This document shows positions 26,167-35,428 of a stretch of DNA of 64,000 nt, piece by piece. This DNA is from JANLTP01 sp031363055 (GTDB lineage Bacteria > Pseudomonadota > Gammaproteobacteria > Burkholderiales > Burkholderiaceae_E). The DNA lies in contig JANLTP010000064.1 in the NCBI GenBank assembly GCA_031363055.1, forward strand, positions 5,024 through 69,023, in the 5' to 3' direction. The position numbers and the translations under genes are program-made. The notes beneath the pieces were generated by a model, which made no database searches, was not told the origin of the DNA, and saw only the letters and a list, made by a program, of their open reading frames with translations. Position 1 is the stretch's first letter. The number at the start of each line of letters is the position of its first letter.

Positions 26167-27072
26167 ATGACTCATCGCAATTTGCTCGGCTTTATCGGCT
26201 TGGGCGTCATGGGCGAGCCCATGTGTCGCCATCTCGTCAACAAGACCGGACGCAAACTCATCGCGTTTGATCTTGATTCGGACGCCTTCGAGCGACTCGC
26301 GCAATCGAGCGCGAACGCTGCACTCGTCCGCGCCCAAAACGTCACTGAAATCGCACAACAGGCTCAGATCATTTTTCTGTCGCTGCCCTCAGGCGAAGTG
26401 GTCGAGCGTCTGGTGTGCGATGAACTCTTGCCTCATCTGCAAGCCGGCCAGATGATTGTTGATCTCAGCACCTCGGCGGTCGATACCACTCGCAGTCTTG
26501 CCGCGCTGGTGATGCAAAGAGGCGCAGCCTATGTCGATGCGCCGGTGGCCAGAACCCGCGCCGCCGCCGAACGCGGCGAGCTGTCGGTGATGGTCGGCGC
26601 CCTGCCCGAACATTTCGAGCAGATTGAGCCGTTCCTGGCTAAATTCGCAAGCGAGATCACGCACTGCGGAGGCATCGGCTGCGGCCAGATTGCGAAAATT
26701 CTTAACAACATGGTGCTGTTTCAAACCGTCACCGCGCTGTCGGAGGCGATGGCGATTGCCGAGCGCGCCGGCATGGATCGGGCGCTACTGTTCGAGACCT
26801 TGTCGAAAGGCTCGGCCGACAGCTTTGCGTTGCGCAACCACGGCATGAAGTCGATCTTGCCCAAGCAGTTTCCAACCCGCGCCTTTTCGGTTCACTATGC
26901 GCGCAAGGACCTCGGCTATGCCTTGCGCCTTGCCGAACAGGTGGGCGTCGATGCGCAGGCGGCGCGCCATGTCGATGTGTTGTACAGCCAGGCGATCGAC
27001 GCCGGCTTCGGTGAGCAGTATCACCCGGTCATCGCTCGGCTGTTGGACGCGGAATTCCCTGACGTCAACTAA
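26167..27072 (+). CDS. 3-hydroxyisobutyrate dehydrogenase family oxidoreductase
   Basis: 301 residues from the ATG at 26167. The Rossmann motif GFIGLGVMGEPMCRHLV is followed by the substrate-binding DAPVARTRAAAERGELSVMVG and the catalytic-lysine region GQIAKILNNMV, with KDLGYALRLAEQVGV near the end. NAD(P)-dependent enzymes of this family oxidise 3-hydroxyisobutyrate, tartronate semialdehyde or 2-(hydroxymethyl)glutarate. It is the last gene of the operon that starts at 22069; its stop meets the stop of the convergent thioesterase gene directly. Confidence 0.88.
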   Translation: MTHRNLLGFIGLGVMGEPMCRHLVNKTGRKLIAFDLDSDAFERLAQSSANAALVRAQNVTEIAQQAQIIFLSLPSGEVVERLVCDELLPHLQAGQMIVDLSTSAVDTTRSLAALVMQRGAAYVDAPVARTRAAAERGELSVMVGALPEHFEQIEPFLAKFASEITHCGGIGCGQIAKILNNMVLFQTVTALSEAMAIAERAGMDRALLFETLSKGSADSFALRNHGMKSILPKQFPTRAFSVHYARKDLGYALRLAEQVGVDAQAARHVDVLYSQAIDAGFGEQYHPVIARLLDAEFPDVN

Positions 27073-27525
27073 TCAGCCCTCAGCCTCGAAAAAAGTATTG
27101 AGCCCCGGTTTCGAGTTCGGCACACCGATCGGTTTGAATATGCCGTTGATGCGTGCGATCGGTTTGCCCTCGACCGACAGCATGCCTTGCGAGAACACCA
27201 TGTTCTTCGAGGCACGCAGCACGTCGCAGCGGCCTTCGATCCAGACACCCTCATTAGCAGGTCCGAGAAAATCGGTAGTCAGATTAACCGTCAACAGGTA
27301 CTGATTCAAGGTGCCCTGCAGGTTGCAGCCAATCAGCATGGTCATGTCGGCCAGCGTCATGATCATGCCGCCATGGCAGCTCTTGGCCGGGTTGCAATGC
27401 CGAAGCTCGACTCGAAACCCGAGCGTAAAGGTGCCGTCCGCCCAGCGCCCGTATAGCGGCCCATTCAGTTCAATAAACGGGTTGACCGCCATTTGCAGGC
27501 GGTGAAAATCAGCAGGGATACTCAT
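27073..27525 (-). CDS. PaaI-like hotdog thioesterase
   Basis: 150 residues. A hotdog fold is indicated by VELRHCNPAKSCHGGMIMTLADMTMLIG, where the HGG turn and the Asp on the central helix are the usual PaaI-type active-site elements, and the strand LLTVNLTTDFLGPAN. Acyl-CoA thioesterases of this kind release free acids from aromatic or short-chain acyl-CoA. It is transcribed with the nitroreductase upstream (3 bp gap), convergent with the carboxylate operon. Confidence 0.85.
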   Translation of the reverse strand: MSIPADFHRLQMAVNPFIELNGPLYGRWADGTFTLGFRVELRHCNPAKSCHGGMIMTLADMTMLIGCNLQGTLNQYLLTVNLTTDFLGPANEGVWIEGRCDVLRASKNMVFSQGMLSVEGKPIARINGIFKPIGVPNSKPGLNTFFEAEG

Positions 27526-27528
27526 GAG

Positions 27529-28200
27529 TCAAACGCCGCGAAAGCTCACAAACTCTTCCAGCGGTGCGCGATAGGTTACCAATCGATTGGCCGGCTCGTC
27601 AGGATCGGCGAAACCAATCGCCATGCCGCAAAAAATCATGTGTTGTTCGGGCGCGTTGACAAAGGCACTGATGGTCTGTGGGTAAATCGACCAGCATTCC
27701 TGGGCGCAACTGTCGAGCCCTTCCTCGCGCAGCAAGAGCATGAGCGATTGCAGATACATGCCGAGGTCGGACCACTGTGGTGGGCCCATGCCGCGATCGA
27801 TATAACAGAACAACGCCATCGGCGCGCCGAAGAACTGGAAGTTTCGCGCAAACTGCCGTGCGCGACCGGCCTTGTCTTCACGCGGAATGCTGAGTGACGC
27901 GTACAGATCTTCGCCAATCTTGTAGCGTCGCTCGCGGTACGGCGACCAGAGATTATCGGGGTAGATCTTGTAGTCGACCGGTTCGCCACCGGGCGCCTCG
28001 ACGACGCGCCTCGCCATGATCGCTTTTAACTCGCCGAGCGCATCGCCAGCCACTACGTGGATATGCCAAGGCTGCAGGTTCCCGCCCGATGCAGCGCGCG
28101 CGGCCGTTTGCAGCACGCGACGAATCATGTCACCGGCCACCGGTTTGTCGAGAAAGCCGCGCACCGAGCGGCGGGAATTCAGGGCATCACTGACTTTCAA
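27529..28200 (-). CDS. Nitroreductase family protein
   Basis: 223 residues from a TTG at 28200, preceded by AGGAG at seven bases; a longer TTG start has no ribosome-binding site. The FMN-binding motif is NSRRSVRGFLDKPV and AARAASGGNLQPWHIHVV; the C-terminal half has EGLDSCAQECW and the segment CGMAIGFADPDEPANR. It should be a flavin-dependent NAD(P)H oxidoreductase acting on nitroaromatics, quinones or enoates. Pairs with the hotdog gene. Confidence 0.9.
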   Translation of the reverse strand: MKVSDALNSRRSVRGFLDKPVAGDMIRRVLQTAARAASGGNLQPWHIHVVAGDALGELKAIMARRVVEAPGGEPVDYKIYPDNLWSPYRERRYKIGEDLYASLSIPREDKAGRARQFARNFQFFGAPMALFCYIDRGMGPPQWSDLGMYLQSLMLLLREEGLDSCAQECWSIYPQTISAFVNAPEQHMIFCGMAIGFADPDEPANRLVTYRAPLEEFVSFRGV

Positions 28201-28281
28201 AAGCAGGCTCCTATCAAGGAAACACCGAGTCAATCACAAAGTTTGAGTTTATCGCAGCATTCCCAGTGCGTCGGCGCAGCG

Positions 28282-29703
28282 TCAACCATGACCGCGCCAG
28301 TTGCCGTGAAACCCGGCCGGCACGCGATGCGACAAATGAACGAGTGCGATCGGTCCGGCACTGAGTTGGCCGGCATCGAACACGGCGAGGTCGCTGCGAT
28401 TTTCGGCGCCGCGAAATATCACGCTCAAGATCCAGCCATCGCCTTCAGCGGCTTTCGCATCGCGAGGCACAAAGATCGGCTCACCGCAGTAGTCGCCCAA
28501 CGGCGGTTGCCAGAGCACGGTGTTGCGGGTTTTCAAATCGATGTGGGCAAGTCCGGCACGCGCTTCGCGGCCTTGGGTGGCGGCCGTTGCCGGTGCGGCG
28601 TTGAAATAGCCGTGCCGATACTCCAGCATGGCGAAGCGTTCATCAAAACGCGGAAACTCGCCGGAGTGATCATCGAGCGGATCTTCCTTGAAGCTGCGTG
28701 CCTTGCTGTTCAGATCGAACGTCCAGCGGACCAGTTTTGCCTCCGGCGAATACTTGGCCACCGGGGTACCGTCGGCCTTTGGAAACAACGGCGCATGTTC
28801 ATATTTCTGCATGTCGCAGATGAGCTTGCCGTCTTCCGTGTCAAACCCATTCATCGGATGAAACACATAACCGGCCGGCGCATCGAACCAGCGAATTTGC
28901 CCGGCTTTGCCATCACGCGGAATGACGGCGACGTGGGTGCCCTTCTCGGGTTCCCAGGCATAAGCGGGAAAACCTTTTTTGGCGCGATCCATCGAACTGG
29001 TGAGCGGAAAAATCGGCATGACAATATATTTTCGGGTCACCACAAAGTCATGAACCATGCTCGCAAACGGCGCTTCGAAATGGCGGCTGCGTAACAGATT
29101 GCCTTCGCGATCGACGGTGTGCACGGCGAAGTCGGGAGTGAATCGCCCCTTGGCCGCATAGCCGAAAAAAATCATCTCACCATTGACCGGGTCGAACTTC
29201 GGATGGGCGGTCATCGGGCCGACCAAGCGGTTATCAAAATTGTGATAACCGATAGCGGCCAGGGTATGTGGATCGACCTCGAACGGTGCGTGCGCCTCTT
29301 CGAGTGCCAATAGCCGCTCGCCGTGCCAGATGATGTTGGTATTGGCCAGGGTCGATCCCAGTTCGACCACCCGCGAATCATTGAATTGTGGATGGCCCGG
29401 CAGACCCGACAGGCCCTCGCCGACTTCGTGCTCGAGCTGCCATTTCGGCGTGCGTACCCAGCGATTGCGGTAGTGAACGCGACCATTGCCGAGCGTGAAG
29501 GCATGCAGCATGCCGTCGCCAAAAAACCAGTGGTACGGGCCGCGCGGTGCGAACTGCGGGTTCGGGCCGTTTCGATACAAGGTGCCGTTCAATGCCTTCG
29601 GCACCTCGCCGGTAATCGGCAGGTTGTAGGCCTCGGCTTCAAAATGAAGCGGCGCGTAGTAGCCACTCAGAAAAGGTTCGTCGGCAGGAAAGGGCTGGGA
29701 CAT
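28282..29703 (-). CDS. Carotenoid cleavage oxygenase family protein (RPE65/CCD)
   Basis: 473 residues. The N-terminus has PKALNGTLYRNGPNPQF and the FFGDGMLHAF motif. Four His ligands for non-heme iron can be picked out: in MTAHPKFDP, MVHDFVVTR, YVFHPMNGFD and the C-terminal GFHGNW. The family cleaves C=C bonds in carotenoids, apocarotenoids or lignin-derived stilbenes. No carotenoid genes lie nearby, so a stilbenoid or scavenged substrate is as likely. Full length. Confidence 0.9.
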   Translation of the reverse strand: MSQPFPADEPFLSGYYAPLHFEAEAYNLPITGEVPKALNGTLYRNGPNPQFAPRGPYHWFFGDGMLHAFTLGNGRVHYRNRWVRTPKWQLEHEVGEGLSGLPGHPQFNDSRVVELGSTLANTNIIWHGERLLALEEAHAPFEVDPHTLAAIGYHNFDNRLVGPMTAHPKFDPVNGEMIFFGYAAKGRFTPDFAVHTVDREGNLLRSRHFEAPFASMVHDFVVTRKYIVMPIFPLTSSMDRAKKGFPAYAWEPEKGTHVAVIPRDGKAGQIRWFDAPAGYVFHPMNGFDTEDGKLICDMQKYEHAPLFPKADGTPVAKYSPEAKLVRWTFDLNSKARSFKEDPLDDHSGEFPRFDERFAMLEYRHGYFNAAPATAATQGREARAGLAHIDLKTRNTVLWQPPLGDYCGEPIFVPRDAKAAEGDGWILSVIFRGAENRSDLAVFDAGQLSAGPIALVHLSHRVPAGFHGNWRGHG

Positions 29704-29923
29704 TCTGAAGCTCCTCAGGTGTTACGTTAAGCGCCGCCACTATATCCCAGCCCAGCTTGGGTAAAACGGGTTTCAGGGCCTGGCGGCACGGGTTTCGAGT
29801 CATCAACACACTGTCAGATTGTTGCCTAAAGCAGATGCCGTACACCGGGTTCTATGCAAATATCGCGCTGGCAGATTAGTTCAGCCTGATCAAGGCTGGG
29901 CAACCAGGGAGTCATCAAGTTTC

Positions 29924-31363
29924 ATGTTTTCGCTGTTTCATCATTTTTTTCTCGGCCTGAAACTGGCCTTCTTCAGGCCGGTTGCTGCCGACGCCTGGCG
30001 CGCTACGGTCGGCTCATTGCTGATCTTGATGTTGGCCAGCCTGGGTGTGACGATCTTCTTCGACTGGCTGATTCTTGATCCCAAGCCCGGCAGCTTTAAC
30101 CCGCTTGCCTTCAGGGATGCCTTTTGGGATCTGCCGATTCTGTTGCTGCTTGGATGGTTGGCCGCCGGCCGGCTGGCACAGCACTCGAGCAACTCAGTCA
30201 ACTCGAGCGGCATGGGCAACTCAGGCAACTCGGGCGCAATGAACTGGCCGTTGCTGACGCCGATTGCGCTGATCGCAGCGTGGATCGTTTGCCAGTTGCT
30301 GGGCTACGGTCTGCATACGCTGTTGCAATACAACTATGTCGGCGAGACGGCGGTGCAGATGTCGGCGTCGCTGGCGAGCGCCATGGTGGTCTGGCAACTG
30401 CTGATCGGGATGGCGGTGTTCCGGCGCGTGATCCGCCTGTCCTGGTTCAGCTCGGTGGTTCTGACCGTGCCGATTGCTGGCATGATTTTCTGGTCCGTAG
30501 CCTACCCATCGACTCGATTCTGGTATTCGGATGCGACCGAGATCGGTGATCAGGCCAGCCAGGAATCGGTCGTCAGTGAGGAGATTCTGGAACTGCAATC
30601 GACGCTGATTTATGACCAGCTCAACGCGCTCGAACCGCATCGGCCCGGTGTCGTTGACTTGTACTTTATCGGCTTTGGTGGCTATGCGACACAAGATGTT
30701 TTTCGCAAGGAGCTGGCGGTCATTCACCCGCTGATGGATCAGCGCTTTGATACTGCCAATCGCTCGATCCGTTTGGTCAATAACAGCGCCACCCTGCGCG
30801 AGTTTCCACTGGCCACCGTCAGCAATTTACGACGAACGATCGCAGCGATCCGGGAAAAGATTGATCCGGCTGAAGATGTGGTGATGCTCTACCTGACCTC
30901 TCATGGCTCGAAGGATCATCAGTTAGCGGTCGAGTACCCGCCGCTTGAGCTTGCCAACCTCGATCCGGCGCTGCTGAAAAGCCTGTTTGATGAAGCCGGC
31001 GTGCGCTTCAAGGTGATTGTGGTGTCGGCCTGTTATTCCGGCGGATTCCTGGCGCCGTTGAAAGACAAGAACTCGCTCATCATGACGGCTGCCGATTCGT
31101 TTCGAACGTCGTTCGGTTGCAGTGACGACTCAGAGTTCACCTATTTCGGTCGCGCATTCTTCGACGAAGAATTGCGCAAGACCTATTCGTTCGAGAAGGC
31201 CTTCACAGCGGCACTACCAATCATTCGCGAGCGCGAGAAGCAATACGATCCGGGTGCCGAGTTTTCGAATCCGCAGTTATCGGTCGGTGTTGATATCGCT
31301 GCCAAACTAAACGTGCTCGAAGCCCGTCTGGGCGCCACCGGAAAACGTGCCGAGGCTCCCTGA
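29924..31363 (+). CDS. Membrane-anchored C13 (legumain-like) cysteine peptidase family protein
   Basis: 479 residues from the ATG at 29924. Five hydrophobic segments (about 28–46, 67–83, 108–130, 149–166, 177–194) form a membrane domain, with a Ser/Asn/Gly linker at 88–105. The C-terminal domain (240–480) has the caspase/legumain-clan pattern: VDLYFIGFGGY, a His in YLTSHGSKDH (His 327) and a Cys in VVSACYSGGF (Cys 370), both following hydrophobic strands. So this is a clan CD, family C13-like peptidase tied to the membrane. Bacterial members with this architecture are uncharacterised. It is divergent from the carotenoid oxygenase gene with 220 bp between. Confidence 0.85.
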   Translation: MFSLFHHFFLGLKLAFFRPVAADAWRATVGSLLILMLASLGVTIFFDWLILDPKPGSFNPLAFRDAFWDLPILLLLGWLAAGRLAQHSSNSVNSSGMGNSGNSGAMNWPLLTPIALIAAWIVCQLLGYGLHTLLQYNYVGETAVQMSASLASAMVVWQLLIGMAVFRRVIRLSWFSSVVLTVPIAGMIFWSVAYPSTRFWYSDATEIGDQASQESVVSEEILELQSTLIYDQLNALEPHRPGVVDLYFIGFGGYATQDVFRKELAVIHPLMDQRFDTANRSIRLVNNSATLREFPLATVSNLRRTIAAIREKIDPAEDVVMLYLTSHGSKDHQLAVEYPPLELANLDPALLKSLFDEAGVRFKVIVVSACYSGGFLAPLKDKNSLIMTAADSFRTSFGCSDDSEFTYFGRAFFDEELRKTYSFEKAFTAALPIIREREKQYDPGAEFSNPQLSVGVDIAAKLNVLEARLGATGKRAEAP

Positions 31364-31380
31364 CGTTAGTTACAGCGTAC

Positions 31381-32565
31381 TCAAATGATCGCCGAGTGCA
31401 CGAGGCTGCTGACGACATCCAGACGCTGACTGTGCCACGGGTCTGGTACCCGATTGTTAGTCAAATATGCAAACGCCAGTCCTGACTCCGGATCGGCCCA
31501 GCAGTAGGAACTGCCGACGCCACCATGTCCGAAGGTGGTCGGCGATGCGATCGCGCCCAAGCCACGTATCGAGGCAGTGTTGCCGCGCAGATGCGGCCCC
31601 AGCCCGCGATGCATGGGCATGCCCATGTACTCATCGACTCGCTCCCCGGTGTGATTGCGAATGGCATACGACAAGGTACGCGGCGAGAACAATCGAACAC
31701 CGTTGAGGTCACCGCCATTGAGCATCAGTTGATAGAGTGCGACCATGGCACGCGCCGTGCCGTAGGCGCCGCCGCCTGGTGCGCCGGCGCGTCGCCAGGT
31801 CGAGTTATTACTGTCGGCCAGCGGTGCCATCCGGCGCGGCGCGTCGGCCTTCGGTTCGTACATCGTGGATACCCGGGCATCGGCACTCTCGGGCAAGCCG
31901 ATGAATAGTTCATGCTCAAGGGCCAACGGCGTGATGATCGCATCCTTGATGTACTGGCGAAAGTCCTTGCCGGTCCAGTGTTCGATCAGGCAAGCTAACA
32001 CCCAATGGGCCGACAGGCCGTGGTAGACGACTTTAGAGCCGGGCGTCCATTCAAGGCTGAAGTTGCATACGGCGGCCCGCATTTTGGCGTGGTCCAGCCA
32101 ACCTTCAGTGGGCATCACCGCATTTGGAAAGCCACCCTGATGCGTGATGACCTGCAAGACGGTGATGTCGCGCTTGCCATGTTCGGCAAAGCCCGACAGG
32201 TGATCGCTGACCCGGTCGGTGAAGCGAAATACGCCCTCTTCGAACAATTTCCAAAGTGCCATTGCGATGATGACTTTGGTGTTCGAATAGAGCAACCACA
32301 AGGTGTCTTGGTTGGCGAGCTGTTCGCTGCCTGTACCGCTGTTGCTCGGGACGCTGCCGCCAGTGCCGCTATTGACGGCGGTGATCCGCGCGTGCCCGTA
32401 GGTCCGCTCGAATACCAGTTTGCCGTGATGTGCCAGCGCCACTTGGCACCCCGGATAACGATCCTCGGCAATGTGTCGCTGAATCAGCGCATCGAGACGC
32501 TCGATCGGCTCCGTGCGCAGGCCTGACTGCGCGAGGGTTGAGGTGGGGAACTTGAACTTGGTCAT
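31381..32565 (-). CDS. Serine hydrolase, beta-lactamase class C/EstB-like family
   Basis: 394 residues. The S-x-x-K nucleophile is in LLYSNTKVII, the tyrosine element is likely in KVVYHGLSAHW, and the third motif is FGHGGVGSS near the C-terminus. No signal peptide, so a cytoplasmic esterase or amidase is more likely than a true beta-lactamase. The tyrosine motif departs from the usual Y-x-N/S, which leaves the second catalytic element uncertain. It is convergent with the C13 peptidase gene. Confidence 0.87.
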   Translation of the reverse strand: MTKFKFPTSTLAQSGLRTEPIERLDALIQRHIAEDRYPGCQVALAHHGKLVFERTYGHARITAVNSGTGGSVPSNSGTGSEQLANQDTLWLLYSNTKVIIAMALWKLFEEGVFRFTDRVSDHLSGFAEHGKRDITVLQVITHQGGFPNAVMPTEGWLDHAKMRAAVCNFSLEWTPGSKVVYHGLSAHWVLACLIEHWTGKDFRQYIKDAIITPLALEHELFIGLPESADARVSTMYEPKADAPRRMAPLADSNNSTWRRAGAPGGGAYGTARAMVALYQLMLNGGDLNGVRLFSPRTLSYAIRNHTGERVDEYMGMPMHRGLGPHLRGNTASIRGLGAIASPTTFGHGGVGSSYCWADPESGLAFAYLTNNRVPDPWHSQRLDVVSSLVHSAII

Positions 32566-32646
32566 TTGCGCTCCGGTGGCGGGCTTGCAGGACAGTTTGG
32601 TTCGTTAGGGGATGACGTCTCAGGCTTGCTTATGCTTTCAGCCCGA

Positions 32647-34860
32647 TCATGCTTTCAGGTCGACATTTTTAAGCGGTAGAGTGCGCACGCGCTTGCCGGT
32701 GGCCGCAAAAATCGCATTCAGCACAGCCGGTGCCGCCACCGCAATAGTGGGTTCGCCGACGCCACCCCAGAAGCCGCCCGAGGGCATGACAATGGTTTCG
32801 ACCTTGGGCATTTCGTCGATCCGCAACGGCTGGTAATCATGGAAGTTCGATTCGGCCACACAGCCATCCTTGATCGTGCACTCCTGATACAACATCGCGC
32901 CCAGGCCATACACGAACGAGCCCTCGACCTGCATCGCGATCTGTTTGGGGTTGACCGCGTAGCCCGAGTCGGTGGCGGCGACAATGCGATTCACCTTGAG
33001 CTTGCCGGCACTGTCGACCGACACTTCGGCACAGGCGGCGATGTAGGAGCCAAAGCAATAGAAGGCCGACAGACCGCGCCCCGAGCCTTTCGGCAAAGGC
33101 TTGCCCCAGTCGCCCTGTTTGGCCACCGCCTCCAGGGTTGCCAGACCTTTGGGATTTTTGGACATCAGTTTGCGGCGTACCTCGAGCGGATCCTTCTGGG
33201 TTGCATGGGCGATCTCATCGATGAAGCTTTCCATATACACCGCATTCTGATTGGCATTGACGCCGCGCCAGAAGCCGGGGGGCACATGCGGATTGCGCAT
33301 CGCATGATCGATCAGCAAATTCGGAAAGTCATAACTGATCGCATGATCGGCAAAACGCGGATGTCCGACCGGCAGCAGACCCTGGAAGGTCAGCAGATCG
33401 ACGCCATCGGCCATCAACGTCGGTAGCACAGCGGCCAGAATCGACTGGCCGGAGATTCGCATATGCAGGCCGGTGATATCGCCGTTGGCGTCGAGACCGG
33501 CCGTCATCTTGCATTGGGTCACCGGATGGTAGGCGCCGTGCGCCATATCTTCCTCGCGGGTCCACAACAGTTTCACCGGCGTACCGGGCATCTGTTTGGC
33601 AATCTGCACCGCCTGACGCACGTAGTCATGAAAATTGCCGCGCCGACCGAAGCCACCCCCGAGCAGTTGTTTGTGGACATCGACCTTGTTCTGCGGCAGC
33701 TCGGCAGCATTGGCCGCCGTCACCAGAGCGGCCTCGCCGTTTTGAGTCGGACACCAGACCTCGCATTTATCGGCCGTCCAGAGTGCCGTCGCGTTCATCG
33801 GCTCCATGGTCGCGTGATTCTGGTACGGATAGCTGTAGGTGGCTTCGATCTTGCGTGCTGCGCCGGCAATTGCAGCGGCGGCGTCGCCAACCTTGTTGCC
33901 CACGCCCGCCTCGGTCGCGTTCAGGCCCGCCGCCAGAATCGCCTTGATTGATTCGCTCGACACCTTGTCGTTGGCGGTCGGCGTCCAGCCGATGACTACC
34001 GCGTCGAGCGCGGTCTTGGCACGCCACCAGGTGTCGGCCACTACCGCCACCGCGTCATCGCCCACCCGCAGCACCTGCTTGACGCCGGGCATGGCCTTAG
34101 CCTTGGCGTCGTCAACACTCGCCACCTTGGCACCGAACACCGGGCTGGCCTTGATCGAGGCATGCAACATGCCGGGCATCTTCAGGTCGGCGCCGTAAAT
34201 CTGCTTGCCGGTGGTTTTATCCCGGGTGTCGAGCCGCGCCAGCGGTTTGCCGGCCAGCTTCCAGTCCTTCGGGTCTTTGAGCTTGATGTCCTTGGGCGGC
34301 TCAATGTTGTTGGCCGCAGTCGCCATTTTGCCGAAGCTGGTGGTGCGGCCGGTCGGTTTATGGGTAATGATGCTGTTGGACGCACTGCATTCGCTGACCG
34401 GCACTTTCCATTCGGCGGCAGCCGCACCGAGCAGCATTTCACGCGCGGCGGCACCACCCATCCGGACATAGTCATGGGAGCCGCGAATGCCGCGCGAGCC
34501 GCCGGTTGACATGTCCTTCCAGACCCGGCCGCGCGCCAGATTCTGGCCAGGCGTCGGGTATTCGGTGGTGACCTTGCTCCAGTCACATTCGAGTTCCTCG
34601 GCGACCAGTTGCGCCAAGCCGGTCAAGGTGCCTTGGCCCATCTCCGAGCGGGCAATCCGGATCACGACCGTGTCGTCCGGTTTGACCACGACCCAGGCGT
34701 TGACCTCGGGCGAGAACGGCCCAGCGACGGGCGGCGCGCCGGCGGGTGCGGCGGTTTGAGCCAGCGCTTGTTTCGCCGGGAACGTAAAGCCCAGCGACAG
34801 GCCGGCGCCGGCGGTGGCCGAGGCGACGACAAACTGGCGGCGTGATGGATTGGTGGTCAT
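32647..34860 (-). CDS. iorB: Molybdopterin-binding large subunit, isoquinoline 1-oxidoreductase (IorB)-type
   Basis: 737 residues from the ATG at 34860. A Tat signal (SRRQFVVASATAGAG, then a signal ending near ALAQ) sends the cofactor-loaded enzyme to the periplasm. The molybdopterin domains follow with the typical VIRIARSEMGQGTLTGLAQLVAEEL, GGFGRRGNFHDYVRQA and PGFWRGVNANQNAVYMESFIDEIA motifs, and a late GEPTIAVAAPAVLNAIFAATGKRVR. It pairs with the 2Fe-2S subunit gene 100 bp upstream. Family members hydroxylate N-heterocycles or oxidise aldehydes. No cytochrome c or XdhC-like chaperone gene follows. Confidence 0.9.
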   Translation of the reverse strand: MTTNPSRRQFVVASATAGAGLSLGFTFPAKQALAQTAAPAGAPPVAGPFSPEVNAWVVVKPDDTVVIRIARSEMGQGTLTGLAQLVAEELECDWSKVTTEYPTPGQNLARGRVWKDMSTGGSRGIRGSHDYVRMGGAAAREMLLGAAAAEWKVPVSECSASNSIITHKPTGRTTSFGKMATAANNIEPPKDIKLKDPKDWKLAGKPLARLDTRDKTTGKQIYGADLKMPGMLHASIKASPVFGAKVASVDDAKAKAMPGVKQVLRVGDDAVAVVADTWWRAKTALDAVVIGWTPTANDKVSSESIKAILAAGLNATEAGVGNKVGDAAAAIAGAARKIEATYSYPYQNHATMEPMNATALWTADKCEVWCPTQNGEAALVTAANAAELPQNKVDVHKQLLGGGFGRRGNFHDYVRQAVQIAKQMPGTPVKLLWTREEDMAHGAYHPVTQCKMTAGLDANGDITGLHMRISGQSILAAVLPTLMADGVDLLTFQGLLPVGHPRFADHAISYDFPNLLIDHAMRNPHVPPGFWRGVNANQNAVYMESFIDEIAHATQKDPLEVRRKLMSKNPKGLATLEAVAKQGDWGKPLPKGSGRGLSAFYCFGSYIAACAEVSVDSAGKLKVNRIVAATDSGYAVNPKQIAMQVEGSFVYGLGAMLYQECTIKDGCVAESNFHDYQPLRIDEMPKVETIVMPSGGFWGGVGEPTIAVAAPAVLNAIFAATGKRVRTLPLKNVDLKA

Positions 34861-34960
34861 GGTCGATTTCCCTGATTTGAGTGGCGGCACGATGTCAGCA
34901 CGGCCCGATTCAATTTACTGATTCAAGAGACCGATTAACGGCCCGGATTAACAGTGCAGA

Positions 34961-35428
34961 TCAAGTACGTGGCGACGGCGGGTTGCCGGCGGCCGAATGA
35001 ATCGCCGCACGAACCCGCTGGTAGGTGCCACAGCGGCAGACGTTGGTCATCTCGGCATCGATATCGGCATCGGACGGCTTCGGCGTTTTGGCCAGCAGCG
35101 CGGCGGCGGCCATGATCATGCCGGACTGGCAGTAGCCGCATTGCGGTACATCCATCGCCAGCCAGGCTTTTTGTATCGGGTGCGAGCCGTCGGCACTGAG
35201 CCCTTCAATGGTAACGATTTTCTGGGCTGCGGTCAGCGCGCCGACCGGCATGGCACACGAGCGGACCGGCGCGCCGTCGATATGCACGGTGCAGGCGCCA
35301 CATTGCGCAACACCACAGCCGTACTTGCTGCCGGTCAGCCCGATTTGCTCGCGCAGTACCCACAGCAGCGGGGTGGTGGATTCGACATCGACATCCAGCG
35401 CCTTGCCGTTGACGTTCAGTTTGGCCAT
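34961..35428 (-). CDS. iorA: 2Fe-2S small subunit, isoquinoline 1-oxidoreductase (IorA)-type
   Basis: 155 residues. Two [2Fe-2S] sites: plant-type cysteines in YGCGVAQCGACTVHIDG and CAM, and the C-terminal four-helix site in QCGYCQSGMIM and VCRCGTYQR. This is the electron-transfer subunit of the periplasmic molybdenum hydroxylase encoded just downstream; it lacks its own signal and should be exported as a complex with the Tat-tagged large subunit. Normal length. Confidence 0.93.
   Translation of the reverse strand: MAKLNVNGKALDVDVESTTPLLWVLREQIGLTGSKYGCGVAQCGACTVHIDGAPVRSCAMPVGALTAAQKIVTIEGLSADGSHPIQKAWLAMDVPQCGYCQSGMIMAAAALLAKTPKPSDADIDAEMTNVCRCGTYQRVRAAIHSAAGNPPSPRT

Noticed and set aside
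28057..29094. 345-codon plus-strand frame
   Set aside because: Shadow of the carotenoid oxygenase and nitroreductase genes.
31381..32565. Beta-lactamase resistance gene
   Set aside because: No signal peptide and atypical second motif; a general serine hydrolase fits better.
32839..33951. Plus-strand frames in the IorB region
   Set aside because: Antisense to a well-conserved molybdopterin subunit.
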